Below, one piece after another: positions 1 to 7,812 of a DNA stretch of 21,932 nucleotides; within the stretch, counting starts at the first letter, position 1; every line of letters starts with the position of its first letter. The position numbers and the translations under genes were made by a program. The stretch is from QHBQ01 sp038230695 (lineage in GTDB: Bacteria > Chloroflexota > Chloroflexia > QHBQ01), in assembly GCA_038230695.1 (NCBI GenBank), contig JBBRMT010000051.1, positions 1 through 21,932 on the forward strand, written 5' to 3'. A model generated the notes under the pieces. The model did no database searches and had not been told where the DNA came from. It was given only the letters and a program-made list of their open reading frames with translations.

Positions 1-1
1 A

Positions 2-133
2 ATATTGAGTCAGAACCTTCTCTTCAGCGCCATTCATCAACCGTTGGCCGATAGGCTAGATCACCAACAACTTGCTTTTAGCGTTGTAGCTAACCAGTGG
101 GCCAGCACACGCCAGCCAATGAGGGTGGCGTGA
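2..133 (+). CDS. 3' end of an unidentified upstream gene (partial)
   Basis: The second reading frame is open from the left edge and ends at TGA 131-133, giving 43 residues (ILSQNLLFSA... to ...QPMRVA). The stop overlaps the GTG start of the next gene in a GTGA arrangement, which is typical of translationally coupled genes in one operon. Too little is present to name a family. The coupling to a glycosyltransferase suggests it belongs to the same sugar-related cluster. The alternative is a chance open stretch, but the exact stop/start overlap argues against that. Confidence 0.55.
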   Translation: MLSQNLLFSAIHQPLADRLDHQQLAFSVVANQWASTRQPMRVA

Positions 134-1338
134 ACAACACACACAACATCAAAGGCATCAGCAGCATTGTAGGCAGCGCGAACGCAGTTCCCCGCCTCTG
201 CCTATTCACCGATAGCGATGAACCATCGGGCATGGGTGAACATATGCTGACCCTTGCTGCAGCCTTGCGGGATGATTATCGAATCTCCTTTGTTTGCCCC
301 CCAACGCGGTCTGGTCGCAGCTTCCTCGAGCGGGCCGCGCAGTTGGGCATCGAGGTGGCTGCCATTGCCGCGCCATTCCACGACGCAGCGGGCAAGGATG
401 TGCTAGGCCGCTGGCTCGAAGCGCGACGCTTCGACGTGTTCCACGACCATGCTGGGATTAGCTGGGAGGGGTTTGGCGGCATCGAGGTGGCCCGAGCAAT
501 CGGCGTACCAGCCATAGTACGTACCGAACACCTACCTTATCTGCTCACCCATGAGGGGCAACGCGCCGATTATCATCGTATCATCGGTAGCATTGATCGA
601 CTCATCTGCGTATCTCAGGAGGCGCGAACCAGTTATATCCGCGCTGGCATCCCTGCCGCTAAGATCAGTGTGGTGTACAATGGCATCAACTTGCATCCCG
701 TTTACCCCAACCGCAATGCCATACTCAACGAACTTGATCTGCCATCTGCTAGCCGCCTCGTACTATCTGTGGGACGGCTGGTGGAGCAGAAGGGCTACGA
801 TGTGCTACTCGAAGCAATCCCCATCGTGCTTGAGCAGTCGCCGCAGGCCCACTTCCTCTGGGCGGGAGAAGGGCCGCTGCATGGCGAACTCAACGCCCGC
901 ATCGCCACGCAGGGTGTGGCTGCCAATGTGCATCTGCTCGGTCGCCGCCGCGATGTGCTGGCGCTGATGGCCGCCGCTGACCTATTCACGCTGCCTTCGC
1001 GCTTCGAGGGTTTCCCTTTGTCGGCGCTGGAGGCGATGTCCGCAGCACTGCCCGTAGTCGGCACTCGTGTATGCGGCATTAGCGAGGCGGTGCTGGATGG
1101 AGTAACAGGGCGACTAGTCGCGGCGGAGCAACCAGCCGCCCTAGCCGCCGCTATAATCGAGACATTGAATCACCCCGCGATCGCAGCCCGCTGGGGCGCA
1201 GCCGGGCGCGAGCGGGTTTATAAGGAGTTCAACGCGAACCGCATGGCCGGCGAGACCAGCGATTGTTATCGAACCCTGATGGACGATTCGATCCTGACGC
1301 TGCCCGCGCTTTCGTCTGTCAGCCAGCAGCTAATCTAA
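130..1338 (+). CDS. GT4-family glycosyltransferase
   Basis: Predicted cytoplasmic or membrane-associated retaining glycosyltransferase with GT-B fold, transferring a sugar from a nucleotide-sugar donor; donor and acceptor are unknown. With the GTG start at 130 the protein is 402 residues, normal for the family. The N-terminal acceptor domain contains the glycine-containing loop SDEPSGMGEH (about residues 29-38). The C-terminal donor domain has SVGRLVEQKG (R216 and K221, expected to contact the donor phosphates) and the E-x7-E motif EGFPLSALE (E293 and E301). The start at 130 was preferred over an in-frame GTG at 97 because GAGG lies 5 bases upstream and the start overlaps the stop of the preceding frame; 97 has no ribosome-binding site. 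It is first of two GT4 genes in the same operon. Family assignment is secure; the substrate is not. Confidence 0.9.
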   Translation: MNNTHNIKGISSIVGSANAVPRLCLFTDSDEPSGMGEHMLTLAAALRDDYRISFVCPPTRSGRSFLERAAQLGIEVAAIAAPFHDAAGKDVLGRWLEARRFDVFHDHAGISWEGFGGIEVARAIGVPAIVRTEHLPYLLTHEGQRADYHRIIGSIDRLICVSQEARTSYIRAGIPAAKISVVYNGINLHPVYPNRNAILNELDLPSASRLVLSVGRLVEQKGYDVLLEAIPIVLEQSPQAHFLWAGEGPLHGELNARIATQGVAANVHLLGRRRDVLALMAAADLFTLPSRFEGFPLSALEAMSAALPVVGTRVCGISEAVLDGVTGRLVAAEQPAALAAAIIETLNHPAIAARWGAAGRERVYKEFNANRMAGETSDCYRTLMDDSILTLPALSSVSQQLI

Positions 1339-1370
1339 TTCATAATCGAACAGGTAAGAGGAGAAACTCT

Positions 1371-2399
1371 GTGACAAAGGTGCAAGTAGGTTTTGTCGGC
1401 GCTGGGGGTATTGCCAGCCGCCATATCAGTGATTTGCTTGGTTTTGACGATGTGCAGGTGGTTGCCCTGGCTGACCCAGCCACTGCGCGGGCGCAGGAGC
1501 AAGCGCAACGCACTGGTGGGCAGGTCTACAGCGACTATCGCCAGATGTTTGAGCGTGAAAAGTTGGATGCGCTCTACATCTGCGTGCCACCGTTTGCCCA
1601 TGGCGAGGCCGAGCTTGCCGCCATCGAGCGCAACATCCCGTTTTTCGTGGAGAAGCCGCTGGCAACCGACTGGGCCACCGCGCAACAGATTGCCAATGCA
1701 GTTGAGGCAAAAGCGTTGACCACCGCAGTTGGCTACCATTGGCGCTACCTGAATACGGTAGAGCAAGCCCAGGAACTGCTAGCGAAGAACCCGGCGCGGC
1801 TGGCGCTAGGCTACTGGCTTGATTCCACTCCGCCACCGCACTGGTGGCGCATCGAGGCGGAATCGGGTGGGCAGATGGTGGAGCAGACTACCCACATTTT
1901 CTACCTGACCCGCCTGCTGCTAGGCGATGTCGCTTCCGTCTATGCCGCTGGCTCGCGCATGGAGCGGGCTAACTTCCCCGACCTCGATGTTTGGGATGTG
2001 TCGGTTGCCACCCTGAAGTTTGCTTCCGGTGCGCTAGGGACGCTGGCCTCTACCTGCATCCTCAACTGGTCGCACCGCGTTGGCCTGCACCTATTCTGCG
2101 AGGGCATGGCGATCGAGCTTACTGAGTTCGAGATTATGGTTGATATAGGCAAAGGCCGCCCGGTGCAGAAGGCGGAGGGCGATCCCTTCGTGCGCGAGGA
2201 CCGCGACTTCATTGACGCAGTTCAGGGCAAGCAGAACCATATACGCTCACCTTACTCTGAGGCGCTAAAGACCCACCTGCTAACCACCACCGCCGCCCGC
2301 GCCGCCCGCCAGGGTCACGTACTAGCGATCGATCCCCCCCCCGGTGGGGGAGGTCGGGAGAGGGTCAGCAGCACAGCCGCTAAAGGAGGTCAATCTTGA
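1371..2399 (+). CDS. Gfo/Idh/MocA-family NAD(P)-dependent oxidoreductase
   Basis: Likely oxidises or reduces a hydroxyl or keto group of a sugar, inositol or similar polyol. The 342-residue protein has an N-terminal Rossmann fold with GFVGAGGIASRH (residues 7-18), the family signature EKPLA (94-98, with the usually catalytic K95), GYHWRY (121-126), and a C-terminal substrate domain containing GGQMVEQTTHIFYLTRLLLG, where H175 is the conserved His region. The GTG start at 1371 has AAGAGGAG seven bases upstream; the frame is open further upstream but overlaps the preceding gene. It lies 32 bases after the glycosyltransferase and its stop overlaps the TTG start of the next gene. The last 20 or so residues (PPPGGGGRERV...) are encoded by a C/G-rich intergenic-type repeat, so the natural C terminus probably ended near residue 322. 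The substrate cannot be told from sequence. Confidence 0.9.
   Translation: MTKVQVGFVGAGGIASRHISDLLGFDDVQVVALADPATARAQEQAQRTGGQVYSDYRQMFEREKLDALYICVPPFAHGEAELAAIERNIPFFVEKPLATDWATAQQIANAVEAKALTTAVGYHWRYLNTVEQAQELLAKNPARLALGYWLDSTPPPHWWRIEAESGGQMVEQTTHIFYLTRLLLGDVASVYAAGSRMERANFPDLDVWDVSVATLKFASGALGTLASTCILNWSHRVGLHLFCEGMAIELTEFEIMVDIGKGRPVQKAEGDPFVREDRDFIDAVQGKQNHIRSPYSEALKTHLLTTTAARAARQGHVLAIDPPPGGGGRERVSSTAAKGGQS
2334..2363 (+). repeat. C/G-rich hairpin repeat copy inside the 3' end of the oxidoreductase gene
   Basis: A run of nine C, then GGT, GGGGGAGG, TC and GGGAGAGGG. It resembles the copies at 8821, 10125 and 13105, which all lie just after stop codons. Here the copy is translated and supplies the PPPGGGGRER tail of the Gfo/Idh protein. 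The run of nine C is also a possible slippage site. Confidence 0.6.
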
Positions 2400-3325
2400 G
2401 CAAGGCCATCTCCTTCGGCTGGATTATGCAGCCCGCTATGTTCGACACCCCGGCGGGCATGGACTCACGCGATATTCAGCTTGCCCGCGACATGATCGCC
2501 GCTAACGAGCGGCACATTGCCATTGCCCAAGAGGCCGGGATTGACACCATCTGGGTCGAGGATCACATGGGCTGGGGCGAGAAAGCCCACCTGGAGTGCT
2601 TCACCAACATGGCCTGGCTAGCCGGTCGTCATCCAGGGCTGCGCTACGGCACGATGGTGTGTGGGCAGGCCTTCCGCAATCCCGCCTATCTGGCGAAGCT
2701 GGCCGCCAATATGTATCTGCTCACCGAGGGCCGCTTCATCCTGGGTATGGGCGCAGGCAACAACCCCGGCGAACACCACGAGTACGGCTATCAGTTTCTT
2801 GCCCCCGGTCAGCGGGTCGCGCAACTTGAGGAGGCGGTCAAGATCGTCAAGGCGCTGTGGACAGATAGCCCCGCCACCTTCGCGGGCAAGTATTACTCTA
2901 TTGACCACGCATACTCCTCGCCGCGCCCCGACCAGCCTATCCCGATGATGATCGGGGGGATGGGCGAACAGAAGCTGCTGCGCCTGGTCGCCCAGTATGC
3001 CGACTGGTGGTGCGCCGATATTGCGCCGGTGGATGTGTTCAAACACAAGAACAAGGTGCTGCTGCAACACTGCGCTGAAGTAGGCCGCGATGAGGCGGAA
3101 ATTACCCGCTCTATCTCCACCTGGGTAAGCGTCGAGGACGATTCGGCTCACGCGGTGCGCTGGGACAACCTTCATATCATCGCGGGCAACCCCGATGAAG
3201 TAGCCCAGGAGTTGGCCGCCTACCGTGATGCAGGGGTGCAGCACTTCCAGTTGCGCTTCCTCGACTACCCCAACACAGCGGGACTGGAACGCTTCATCAG
3301 CAAAGTGCTGCCCAGGCTAATGTGA
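2396..3325 (+). CDS. Luciferase-like (LLM class) flavin- or F420-dependent oxidoreductase
   Basis: TIM-barrel oxidoreductase of the bacterial luciferase superfamily, which uses FMNH2 or coenzyme F420. The 309-residue protein shows the family pattern in order: AQEAGIDTIWVEDHMGWG (44-61), LRYGTMVCGQAFRNPAYLAK (82-101), GRFILGMGAGNNPGEHHEYG (112-131), R140...LEEAVKIVKALW, FAGKYY (162-167), and IPMMIGGMGEQKLLRLVAQYAD (182-203). The start is TTG at 2396, read from TTGA overlapping the preceding stop, with a near-perfect AAAGGAGG seven bases upstream. It sits between the Gfo/Idh gene and a second glycosyltransferase, so it probably modifies the same metabolite. Whether it is a monooxygenase or an F420-dependent dehydrogenase cannot be decided here. 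Confidence 0.9.
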   Translation: MSKAISFGWIMQPAMFDTPAGMDSRDIQLARDMIAANERHIAIAQEAGIDTIWVEDHMGWGEKAHLECFTNMAWLAGRHPGLRYGTMVCGQAFRNPAYLAKLAANMYLLTEGRFILGMGAGNNPGEHHEYGYQFLAPGQRVAQLEEAVKIVKALWTDSPATFAGKYYSIDHAYSSPRPDQPIPMMIGGMGEQKLLRLVAQYADWWCADIAPVDVFKHKNKVLLQHCAEVGRDEAEITRSISTWVSVEDDSAHAVRWDNLHIIAGNPDEVAQELAAYRDAGVQHFQLRFLDYPNTAGLERFISKVLPRLM

Positions 3326-3331
3326 TTGAAT

Positions 3332-4486
3332 ATGCCCGATAAGCCATATCCACACCGCGTGCTGTTTGTATTCGCCTGGCTGGTGGTCGGTGGTGAGGAG
3401 ACCGAGGTGCGCCTGCTGGCAAAACATCTCGACTCCGCCCGCTACCAGCTTGAGGTGGTGGCCTGCTTCCGCAAGCCGAATATGCCAGAGCAGACCCACC
3501 GGCAGTTGGCCGCCCTCGGCGTGCCAGTAGATCGCGCTCCCTATACCCTGTCGTTCGATGATACTGTCGCCTATCTAGCAGGTAAGCTCCCCGCATATGA
3601 CCTGATTGTGGCCTGCCAGGCGGTGCCGGATGTTTATCCCGCCATGCAACGGCTGGAGAAACGTCCGCCGCTGATCGAACATGGCGGGCTGGTATCCGAG
3701 GCTACCGCTGGCTCCAAACGCTTTACCAACCGCTACGTGGGAGTCTGCGCCGCGATCCGCGATGCTGCTGCCGCAGTAATGCGTGAGCGCCCGCAGCACG
3801 CTATTGAGATACCCTCGATGATTGATCTGGCTGAGTTCAACCCGGCTGACCGCGCCGCCGTCCGCGCCGAGTGGGGTGTGGGCGAGGATACGCCGATTGT
3901 TGGCTGGGTGGGGCGGCTGGATCGCAAGAAGCGGGTGGAGGATTTCATCGCGGCAGCGGCAATCGTGCATCAGCAACGGCCCAATATTCGTTTCGCCATC
4001 ATCGGCGGGCCTGATGCTTTCATGCCTGAATATGCAGACGAACTTGCAAATCTGGTGCAGCAGCGCGGCCTCAGTGGGGCGCTCTTCTTCACCGGCGACC
4101 GCCCCGATGTGCCACGACTACTTGCGGGGCTGGATGCGTTTGTCTGGCTGGCCCAGGGCGAGGGGATGCCGCACGTAATTGCCGAGGCTGGGGCAGCCAG
4201 TCTGCCCGTGGTCGCTACCCGCGATAACGGCACCGAGGAGCAAATCAGCGATGGGGTGAGCGGCCTGTTCGTGCCGCATCAATCGCCACGAGCGGTTGCC
4301 GCTGCGTTGGAGCGGCTGATTGCTGACCCACAACTAGGCCGCCGCCTCGGTCAAGCTCTACGCAAGAAAGTGGAACGCGAGTACAGCGCCGAGGTAGTAA
4401 CCAGACAATGGGAGCAGCTTTTCGATGAGGTGATTGCCGAGGGTGGCAGGTTATCTGATTTCTGTACTAATGCTCTGATGGTTTGA
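3332..4486 (+). CDS. GT4-family glycosyltransferase
   Basis: Second GT-B glycosyltransferase of the cluster, 384 residues, related to but clearly different from the one at 130-1338. It has an N-terminal acceptor domain with VFAWLVVGGEETEVRLLAKH (13-32), a conserved IEHGGL segment (115-120), the donor-phosphate region GWVGRLDRKKRVEDF (191-205), and the E-x7-E motif EGMPHVIAE (E277, E285). The ATG at 3332 is only six bases after the stop of the preceding gene; an in-frame TTG at 3326 is possible. There is no strong ribosome-binding site, so translation probably depends on coupling. Two different GT4 enzymes in one operon fit sequential addition of two sugars. Donor and acceptor are unknown. Confidence 0.9.
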   Translation: MPDKPYPHRVLFVFAWLVVGGEETEVRLLAKHLDSARYQLEVVACFRKPNMPEQTHRQLAALGVPVDRAPYTLSFDDTVAYLAGKLPAYDLIVACQAVPDVYPAMQRLEKRPPLIEHGGLVSEATAGSKRFTNRYVGVCAAIRDAAAAVMRERPQHAIEIPSMIDLAEFNPADRAAVRAEWGVGEDTPIVGWVGRLDRKKRVEDFIAAAAIVHQQRPNIRFAIIGGPDAFMPEYADELANLVQQRGLSGALFFTGDRPDVPRLLAGLDAFVWLAQGEGMPHVIAEAGAASLPVVATRDNGTEEQISDGVSGLFVPHQSPRAVAAALERLIADPQLGRRLGQALRKKVEREYSAEVVTRQWEQLFDEVIAEGGRLSDFCTNALMV

Positions 4487-4511
4487 CTAGCTGCGCTCTA
4501 TTTGCTAAAAT
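4483..4511 (+). promoter_or_regulatory. Sigma70-type promoter for the GH1-cupin gene
   Basis: TTGACT (4483-4488), a 17-base spacer and TAAAAT (4506-4511) match the sigma70 consensus well. The -35 box overlaps the TGA stop (4484-4486) of the glycosyltransferase. Transcription would begin near 4518, giving a leader of about 55 bases that includes a small GAGGG/CCCTC hairpin (4539-4543 with 4552-4556) ahead of the start codon. Confidence 0.7.
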
Positions 4512-4572
4512 GCCTTACAGCAGGCAAATACAACATCAGAGGGAGCAGCAACCCTCGTAGAAGTGAGTACAA

Positions 4573-6180
4573 ATGACATCTCAGAAAGTAACCCCCCCGT
4601 GGCTGTTCGGCTCCTTTTTCATTGGTGGTTTCGAGTGTTCCTCCCAGTTGACTGCCGACGGCAGCAGGCTAGACATCATCTCCGCCAGCCAGCACGACAC
4701 CCAGGCACAGCAGGATTATGCGCTGTGCAAACAAGTTGGCATCCATACCGTGCGCGAGGCCGCCCGCTGGCCGCTGATCGATCGGGGTGGTACGTTGCAA
4801 CTAGAGGCGGTGCGCGATCTGGCGAGGTTGGGGCGCGTGATGGGGGTCGGTCAGATCTGGGATCTGATGCACTACGGTTATCCCGATGACCTCGACCCAT
4901 TTGCGCCTGATTTTGTACCACGCTTCGCCGCATATGCTAAAGCCCTTGCCACCGTTATTCGTGCCGAAACAGTGGGGCCAACCTATTACACCCCCATCAA
5001 CGAGATCTCCTACTATGCCTTCTCTGGTGGTGAAATTGGCTACATGGCTCCCTTCCTAAATGGGCATGGCGGCGACTTGAAGCGGATGCTGGTGCAAGCA
5101 GCCATTGCGGGCATCAATGCCATCTGGGAAGTGGATCCGCAGGCGATCATGCTCAACGTAGACCCACTTGTGCGGCAGCATACCCCGGTGGGCCGACCAG
5201 ATTTGCAAGCCCAGGTTGACTTCTTCAATCAGCACATTGTCAACGAGAGCTTCGATATGCTAGCCGGGCTGGTTGCGCCAGAGTTGGGTGGGTCGCGGCG
5301 GCATCTTGGCATTGTGGGGTTTAACTTCTACGCAACCAATCAGTGGACCATCGCTACAGCCGAGCAGCAGCAGTGTTTCCTCTCCCCTGCCGACCCCGAA
5401 TGGCTGCAACTCACCGAAATCCTGGCTGAACTTGAGATTCGCTATGGCGGTCCCCTCATCATAGCCGAGACGGGAAACTCTGCCGATGGCCGCGCTGACT
5501 GGCTGCGCTATCTCACTGCCGAGGCCAAGCGGGCATTGGCGCAGGGCATAGACTTGCAGGCGGCCTGCCTCTATCCGATCATCACTACGCCTGACTGGGA
5601 GAACCCTACCGCCTTCTTCGACGGCGGCCTGTTCGATGTGCAGCCCCAGCCTGATGGCAGCTTGCGCCGCGTCCTCGCTTTGCCGGTTGCCATAGCATTG
5701 CGCGAAGCCCAGCAGCAACTCGATCCCGCCAACGCGCTAACTTTGCCTCAAGCCGACCACTCTCTGGCTAACAGTGAAGGCAGCGCCAATCAGGAGATCG
5801 CACTTGAAAACCTGATCGTTACCCCCCTCGACCATGTGCGCGTTCGCGCCGATAACTTCTCCTATGAAACCCTGCTGGCGGGTGAACAGTTGACGGTGGA
5901 CCTCTATTGCCTGGAGCCGGGCGGCGCGTTGCCGCCTCATCGCTATGCTACCACTGAGCAGGTATGGACGGTACTTGCGGGCGAAGCGCGGGTGTACATC
6001 GGTAGCCAGTGCGCGATGTTGCGCCAGGGTGAGACGATGCTCATTCCCGCCGGGGTCTACCGCAGTCTCAGCAACGAGGGTATGGAGCAACTGATCATCC
6101 AGCAGATTACCAGCCCCAAACCCTGGGATAGCCGCTTCGCCGGGCCGCACCCCAGTTTTCCAACCAAAGCCTCGACATGA
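4573..6180 (+). CDS. GH1-like (clan GH-A) glycoside hydrolase fused to a C-terminal cupin domain
   Basis: 535 residues. Residues 10-380 form a TIM-barrel glycosidase-like domain. TPINE (140-144) gives E144 as the likely acid/base, LMHYGYP (98-104) and GFNFYATNQW (249-258) resemble GH1 sugar-binding segments, and IAETG (297-301) gives E299 as the likely nucleophile. Residues 430-515 form a cupin barrel: GGALPPHRYATTE and GETMLIPAGVYRSLSN correspond to cupin motifs 1 and 2. Only H456 and E462 of the usual metal ligands remain; the positions normally held by His are Y458 and R497, so metal binding is doubtful. No signal peptide is seen, so the protein is probably cytoplasmic. The ATG at 4573 has no strong ribosome-binding site. 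Expected activity is hydrolysis or transglycosylation of a beta-glycoside, perhaps the product of the upstream glycosyltransferases. Confidence 0.82.
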   Translation: MTSQKVTPPWLFGSFFIGGFECSSQLTADGSRLDIISASQHDTQAQQDYALCKQVGIHTVREAARWPLIDRGGTLQLEAVRDLARLGRVMGVGQIWDLMHYGYPDDLDPFAPDFVPRFAAYAKALATVIRAETVGPTYYTPINEISYYAFSGGEIGYMAPFLNGHGGDLKRMLVQAAIAGINAIWEVDPQAIMLNVDPLVRQHTPVGRPDLQAQVDFFNQHIVNESFDMLAGLVAPELGGSRRHLGIVGFNFYATNQWTIATAEQQQCFLSPADPEWLQLTEILAELEIRYGGPLIIAETGNSADGRADWLRYLTAEAKRALAQGIDLQAACLYPIITTPDWENPTAFFDGGLFDVQPQPDGSLRRVLALPVAIALREAQQQLDPANALTLPQADHSLANSEGSANQEIALENLIVTPLDHVRVRADNFSYETLLAGEQLTVDLYCLEPGGALPPHRYATTEQVWTVLAGEARVYIGSQCAMLRQGETMLIPAGVYRSLSNEGMEQLIIQQITSPKPWDSRFAGPHPSFPTKAST

Positions 6181-6215
6181 TGAAATAAATCCAAATCAGT
6201 CTGTCAACAACAAAG

Positions 6216-6246
6216 TGCGCTCCTGCTGGTTACTAGCAGGAGCGCA
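6216..6246. terminator. Strong hairpin between convergent genes, likely terminator
   Basis: A perfect 12-bp stem (TGCGCTCCTGCT / AGCAGGAGCGCA) with a 7-base loop lies between the GH1-cupin stop and the E2 stop. Read on the minus strand the stem is followed by the T-rich CTTTGTTGTT, so it fits best as the terminator of the minus-strand bkd operon. The plus-strand side lacks a T run. Confidence 0.75.
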
Positions 6247-6249
6247 ATC

Positions 6250-6277
6250 TACCTTCTACCCTCTACCCTCTATCCTC
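6250..6277. repeat. Four tandem copies of a TACCCTC heptamer
   Basis: TACCTTC, TACCCTC, TACCCTC and TATCCTC follow one another without gaps directly after the terminator hairpin and run into the stop codon of the E2 gene (minus-strand TGA at 6276-6278). Confidence 0.7.
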
Positions 6278-7796
6278 AGTAAAGGCTGTTGCCCGCGCCG
6301 CCGTAACCTTCCAGCGACTTCTTGATGGTTTGCAGGAAACGGCCCGCGCCGCCGCCGTCTACGATACGGTGGTCGAAGCTGAGGCAGCTATACATCATGT
6401 AGCGGATGCCGATCATGCCGTCAATCACCACTGCACGCGGCACGATCTGCTCCATAGTGATGATTGCTGCCTGTGGCTGGTTGATGATCGGCATGGACAT
6501 GATGCTGCCGAACGCGCCGGGGTTGTTGACCGTGATGGTGCCGCCCTGGATGTCGTCGAGCTTCAGCTTGTTGGCGCGGGCGCGACCGGCGAGATCAATC
6601 ACGCTGCGGGCGATACCGGCGATACTGAGGCCATCCGCGCCCTTGATTACTGGCACGATCAGGCCATCGGGAATGTCCACCGCGATGCCGATGTTGATCT
6701 GGTTGAGCAACACGACCTGCCCATCACGCCAGGTGGCGTTGAGATAGGGGTGCTGATGAAGAGCGTCAACCACCGCCTTGCAGAAGAAGGGGAAGAAGGT
6801 CAGTTCGATGCCCTCGCGCTGCTTGAACTCCTCCTTGTGCGCGGCGCGGTACTTCCAGATGTTGGTCATGTCAATCTCGACCAACGTCCAGGCGTGCGGC
6901 GAAGTCTGCACGCTGCGTACCATATGCTCGGCAATCGCCTTACGCATCGGCGTAAGCGGTACGGGGGTTTCGCCCGCGCCAGCGGCTTGCAGCGGCTGGC
7001 TGGGTGCGGCTTGCATATGCTGTGGCGCAGAAGGTGGGGGTGGCGCAGCAGGCGTGGGCGGCGTGACTGTGGGCGCGATGCTGCCACCCATGGGGAAGGC
7101 GACTGGCTGCTCGGTAGGTGGGGCGAGAGGCGCGGTCTGCGTGGCAGGCTTGGGCGCGGCGGCTGGCTTGGGCGGGGGGGCGGCTGCGCCAACGCCACCG
7201 GGCTGCGACGCGATGTAGGCAAGGATGTCTTCCTTGCTCACCCGCCCGTTGCCGCCCGTGCCGGGGATTTGCGCGCTACGCAGGTCAATGTCATGCTCCT
7301 GAGCGATGCGACGCACCGCCGGGGCATAGCGGCGGTTGACTTCCTTCTCGTCCAGCAGCGCAGGGGCGGCAGCGTCGGTCTGGCCGTTGCTCTTACCGTC
7401 GCTCTGGGCCAGGTCGGCCATTGGCGCAGTGGCCTCATAGCCAGCGTTGCCTGATAGCGACGCGCTAGGGCTGCTATCGGCGGCATCGGGCGGAATGTCT
7501 ACTGTAGTACCCACACCCGCGCTCTGGCCCACGCCCACTGCCGCTGGCTCGGCAACATCGCTGGTCATGGTGGCAATGCTGGTGTTGACCTTGACCGTCT
7601 CGCCCTCTTGAACCAGAATATCCTTGAGTATGCCAGAAACTGGCGCAGGCACCTCGGCGGTCACTTTGTCGGTAATCACCTCGACCAGGCTCTCATACTT
7701 CTCCACCTTGTCGCCCGGTTTCTTCAACCAGGTGCCAACTATTCCTTCGGTCACAGTCTCGCCCAGTTGGGGCATCACTACGGTTACATCTGCCAT
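6276..7796 (-). CDS. bkdB: 2-oxoacid dehydrogenase complex E2 (dihydrolipoamide acyltransferase), branched-chain type by context
   Basis: Core acyltransferase of the complex, moving an acyl group from lipoyl-lysine to CoA. The 506-residue protein has an N-terminal lipoyl domain (about 1-80) with ITDKVTAEV and lipoyl K44. An Ala/Ser-rich linker leads to a peripheral subunit-binding domain (RYAPAVRRIAQEHDIDLRS... to ...GNGRVSKEDILAYI), then a long Pro/Ala linker. The catalytic domain starts at TPMRKAIAEHM and ends with the active-site motif HRIVDGG (H476, D480). The ATG at 7796 follows an AAGGAGG-type site; the open frame extends upstream to 8021 but that part overlaps E1-beta and does not look like protein. 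Its partners lie directly upstream. The branched-chain assignment comes from the E1 subunits; E2 alone could serve another 2-oxoacid. Confidence 0.93.
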   Translation of the reverse strand: MADVTVVMPQLGETVTEGIVGTWLKKPGDKVEKYESLVEVITDKVTAEVPAPVSGILKDILVQEGETVKVNTSIATMTSDVAEPAAVGVGQSAGVGTTVDIPPDAADSSPSASLSGNAGYEATAPMADLAQSDGKSNGQTDAAAPALLDEKEVNRRYAPAVRRIAQEHDIDLRSAQIPGTGGNGRVSKEDILAYIASQPGGVGAAAPPPKPAAAPKPATQTAPLAPPTEQPVAFPMGGSIAPTVTPPTPAAPPPPSAPQHMQAAPSQPLQAAGAGETPVPLTPMRKAIAEHMVRSVQTSPHAWTLVEIDMTNIWKYRAAHKEEFKQREGIELTFFPFFCKAVVDALHQHPYLNATWRDGQVVLLNQINIGIAVDIPDGLIVPVIKGADGLSIAGIARSVIDLAGRARANKLKLDDIQGGTITVNNPGAFGSIMSMPIINQPQAAIITMEQIVPRAVVIDGMIGIRYMMYSCLSFDHRIVDGGGAGRFLQTIKKSLEGYGGAGNSLY

Positions 7797-7812
7797 GCTC
7801 TCCCCCTCCTTA

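Noticed and set aside
4539..4556. GAGGG/CCCTC hairpin in the GH1-cupin leader as a riboswitch
   Set aside because: Only five base pairs and no larger conserved RNA structure is visible; it is mentioned only as a small leader hairpin.
6330..7454. Long plus-strand open frame of 374 codons opposite the E2 gene
   Set aside because: It mirrors the lipoyl, linker and catalytic domains of E2, has no recognisable domain, is rich in His/Asp/Arg as expected for the antisense of GC-rich coding DNA, and lacks a ribosome-binding site.
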